Positions 12,301-13,272 of a stretch of DNA of 13,272 nucleotides are shown piece after piece. How positions within the stretch are numbered: position 1 is the first letter of the stretch; every line of letters starts with the position of its first letter. Source of the DNA: Promethearchaeota archaeon (GTDB lineage Archaea > Asgardarchaeota > Lokiarchaeia > Sigynarchaeales > SOKP01); the NCBI GenBank assembly GCA_016839905.1, contig JAEOTJ010000404.1, positions 1 through 13,272 of the forward strand. The letters run 5' to 3'. The position numbers and the translations under genes are program-made. Under the pieces are notes generated by a model. The model was not told the DNA's origin. It ran no database searches and saw only the letters and a program-made list of their open reading frames with translations.

Positions 12301-13272
12301 ATTTTATAATACAAAATTGTAGTATATCAAATTCTGGCAAAAATACCGGGAATGCGGGAATTTGCCTTTATAATACTAATAATGGTACCATACAAAATAA
12401 CAATTTTACTAATAATGGACCTCCTGACAATGGTAGTGGCAGTGGTGCAGGTATCAGTACAAGTAATTCTGAGAATAATACTATATCAAATAATTATTTC
12501 TCGGATAATGGTTATGGAATATATTTATATTACAACACGATTAATAACATAATATTTAATAATACTGTGAGAAATAATGCAAATGATGGAATATTTTTAG
12601 GGGGCTCTGGTTCAGAATATAACACTATAGCAGGAAATACTATAAAAGACAACTGGGACAATGGGATTACTGTTGCTGCCGATTATAGTATCATTCTTGG
12701 AAATAATATAATTAATGATAATATGAATATTGGGGGATCTAATAATATTGAAGCACTTAATTGTATGGATGGCATATGCACGCCCCTTTCAATAGATAAT
12801 GCTGTTGATGGTCCTTGGGGGACATTTACTTGGGAAGAAGTGGAAATGTACGTGCCATGGATAGGAAGCGATGGTTCCTGGGGAGATCCTTATGTAATTA
12901 AAGACTTAATTATTGATGCGGGAGGTTCAGGAAATGGCTTGCAAATTCATAATTCTAATAATGTTTATTTTATTGTCCAAAATTGTACAATTTCAAATTC
13001 AGGAACTACAACTGGAAATGCGGGAATTTACCTTAACTATACTAATAATGGCATTTTACAAGAAAATAACTTCTCTTATAATGGAGGTTACGGTATATTA
13101 TTGACATATAACGAGAACATTACCATTATTAACAATGAAATAAGCAATAATCAAATAAATGGGATTGATATATCGAACTGCAGTCATAGTCTCATTAGTA
13201 ATAATAACATCACGTATAACGGGCTTTATAATGAAGTGGGAATAGATCTATCGGATGTTCATAATATTACAA
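9354..13272 (+). CDS. Giant secreted parallel beta-helix (NosD-like) surface protein, partial at 3' end
   Basis: The frame is open without a stop for 1,306 codons and runs off the window. The first about 24 residues are a signal peptide (K2..K7, then a hydrophobic core and SCLMG). After a short linker come repeats of about 24-30 residues following the pattern xGIYLxxxCNNNTIxNNTAxDN, as in NosD/PbH1 right-handed parallel beta-helices. Each turn is a coil of the helix. Block 1 (residues about 80-937) has about 29 such turns with a Cys at an equivalent place in 26. Three modules with W..W..GSG..DPYVI..(I/V)IDxGGSG start at W80, W938 and W1160 and open separate helix blocks. Several turns carry Asp-rich inserts. 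The function is unknown: surface adhesin, glycan-binding or sheath protein are options. Conserved catalytic residues were not identified, and the C-terminal anchor is outside the window. Confidence 0.9.
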   Translation, partial: MKIQGLKIIIVLGVFFTFSCLMGTNSSNIESLVNDELITNDEVYMKEKVDLPQFSYYNNTENPIFIDADATGVDAHNWTWAQSQDWCRGSGLFEDPYVIENITIDCIGDESGIYIINSKNVYFTIQNCSVTESGTSNNDAGIKLENTCNGTIYDNLCSDNGRNGIELINNCINNSIINNTVNDNEFAGIYLVTSCNNNNITGNTACYIEDGYTPAAGIYLTDDCVNNTIKNNTCKDNSNMGIYLFNSCNDNNIIDNTASDTLDGDSQNYGIYLDFNCVNNTIINNTANDNIAHGIYLNNNCDDNNITGNIGNGNGGATSQDSGLILNTNCDNNIIKNNTFMDNLEYGIYIRDNSNYNMIINNTASNQASTDQNVGIYIRLNCNNNTIANNTVKNHFETGIIIYNNCNNNTISDNIAIDNQYYGISLESNCNENFILNNDGSDSDRGSAIGYYQWYGINLITNCYYNEIKFNTLTRNRNDGIRLLDNCDNNTIANNTANDNGDGGAGFSGISLSDGCDNNTIANNTANDNELYGIQLKSNCESNTIFNNNASDTDEGANIGLYQNEGIRLSTSCNRNRIINNFIRKNAYDGVSIRGECRYNIINNNTVIENGNEGIHLFNSCTNNTLSYNIIRDNAYNGIYLENDCDYNNITYNNATDMYLFSNIQDRGIYLKNDCVFNIIANNIVSNNYYAGIGLFNGSNDNTIVNNTVFNCQYYGIHLDFFCHLNLIINNSASDPDTSGSYNQDYGIRLTRNCTNNKIKDNIVKDNENTGLFLLDGCNSNLIKNNNVSDTDQGGAIGRYQDYGIRIENCSDNSIIENILVNNAFNGIRLFNISNNNTISYNTITQNGYWGSNDGIYIYDGCNNNTISANIIDNNNDDGIELTSDCSNNTFIGNIINSNLGECIDDGGANNEQLWNVFNGVLSHTIIIDNNEGGDFTWIEAVETLAWVSGSGSYNDPFIFDNVIIDAGGSGNALYIRDSINVYFIIQNCSISNSGKNTGNAGICLYNTNNGTIQNNNFTNNGPPDNGSGSGAGISTSNSENNTISNNYFSDNGYGIYLYYNTINNIIFNNTVRNNANDGIFLGGSGSEYNTIAGNTIKDNWDNGITVAADYSIILGNNIINDNMNIGGSNNIEALNCMDGICTPLSIDNAVDGPWGTFTWEEVEMYVPWIGSDGSWGDPYVIKDLIIDAGGSGNGLQIHNSNNVYFIVQNCTISNSGTTTGNAGIYLNYTNNGILQENNFSYNGGYGILLTYNENITIINNEISNNQINGIDISNCSHSLISNNNITYNGLYNEVGIDLSDVHNIT
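9588..9818 (+). repeat. Trp/GSG beta-helix initiation module, copy 1
   Basis: It encodes residues 79-155. TW at 79-80 and W86 are followed by RGSG, DPYVIENITID, GIYIINSKNVYFTIQNCSV and an NGTIYDN end. This copy is the most diverged: it has a Cys after W86 and CIGDESG in place of AGGSG. It aligns with the copies at 12162 and 12828 and lies just after the mature N-terminus. Confidence 0.85.
10128..11762 (+). repeat. Five recurrent Asp-rich insert loops
   Basis: Loops beginning Ser-Asp and ending in an aromatic- or acidic-Gly-Ile turn lie at 10128-10160, 10674-10718, 11004-11048, 11553-11591 and 11718-11762 (Ser codons 259, 441, 551, 734 and 789). Three share the form SD(S/T)DxG...IGxYQ..(Y/E)GI (10674, 11004, 11718) and the others are shorter variants. 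They lengthen single turns of the helix. Confidence 0.75.
10812..10940 (+). repeat. Nearly identical adjacent beta-helix turns
   Basis: 42 bases at 10812-10853 and 10899-10940 differ at only four positions, all synonymous. Both encode CDNNTIANNTANDN. The 87-base period is 29 codons. This is the clearest case of recent turn duplication in the array. Confidence 0.85.
12162..12401 (+). repeat. Trp/GSG beta-helix initiation module, copy 2
   Basis: It encodes residues 937-1016: W938, W947, SGSGSYNDPFIFDNVIIDAGGSG, then NVYFIIQNCSISNSG and a GTIQNN end. It begins the second helix block, which is only about seven turns long before copy 3. Part of it (12247-12384) is similar to 12910-13047 at the DNA level as well as in protein. 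Confidence 0.88.
12828..13067 (+). repeat. Trp/GSG beta-helix initiation module, copy 3
   Basis: It encodes residues 1159-1238: W1160, W1169, GSDGSWGDPYVIKDLIIDAGGSG, then NVYFIVQNCTISNSG and a GILQEN end. It lies 222 residues after copy 2 and starts a block that continues beyond the window, so more copies are likely downstream. Confidence 0.88.

Noticed and set aside
12352..13104. Two + strand frames (12352-12552 and 12913-13104) within the beta-helix gene
   Set aside because: They are in the +1 frame of the giant gene, start in the same place in two repeated modules, and encode hydrophobic nonsense.

Overview
The window is AT-rich archaeal DNA, most likely from an Asgard archaeon (Promethearchaeota, Lokiarchaeia-like). 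It carries archaeal/eukaryotic-type ribosomal proteins eL34 and eL14, an archaeal CMP kinase, an intron-bearing tRNA-Ser and a DUF106 (EMC3-like) insertase. It also carries a gene that reads convincingly as Vps28, an ESCRT-I subunit known in prokaryotes only from Asgard archaea. All family calls come from reading the proteins by eye; no database was searched.

Layout. 1-1236: edge DNA, a short coiled-coil gene and a DUF3782-like protein with a PD-(D/E)XK nuclease-fold signature, both on the minus strand. 1237-1702: no intact gene, but a possible flavodoxin-like/FMN-reductase remnant and the promoter of the next operon. 1703-4724 (+): a zinc-ribbon, Yip1-like membrane protein, vps28, eL34, cmk and eL14. 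4784-4889: tRNA-Ser(GGA) with a 24-nt intron. 4899-5531 (-): the DUF106 insertase. 5682-6563 (+): a six-helix membrane protein of unknown function. 6708-7429 (+): a DUF2281 antitoxin followed by two broken genes, a MazF/PemK-type toxin with an in-frame TGA and a small gene with a frameshift. 7486-8294 (-): an intact UPF0175 antitoxin / DUF3368 PIN-like toxin pair. 8529-9155 (-): a coiled-coil protein. 9354 to the right edge (+): a very large secreted parallel beta-helix (NosD-like) protein that continues past the window.

How the genes relate. eL34-cmk-eL14 is a conserved archaeal informational cluster in which DUF106 commonly sits upstream on the same strand; here DUF106 is inverted on the far side of the tRNA. 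Vps28, the Yip1-like protein and the DUF106/EMC3 insertase are three homologues (one of them tentative) of eukaryotic endomembrane components within about 4 kb. From 6.7 kb onward the window becomes accessory: toxin-antitoxin modules, one intact and one decayed, and then a giant cell-surface protein. That protein has a nearly unbroken cysteine ladder through 29 turns, recurrent Asp-rich insert loops, and three copies of a Trp/GSG module that each start a new helix block. It is the most unusual object here.
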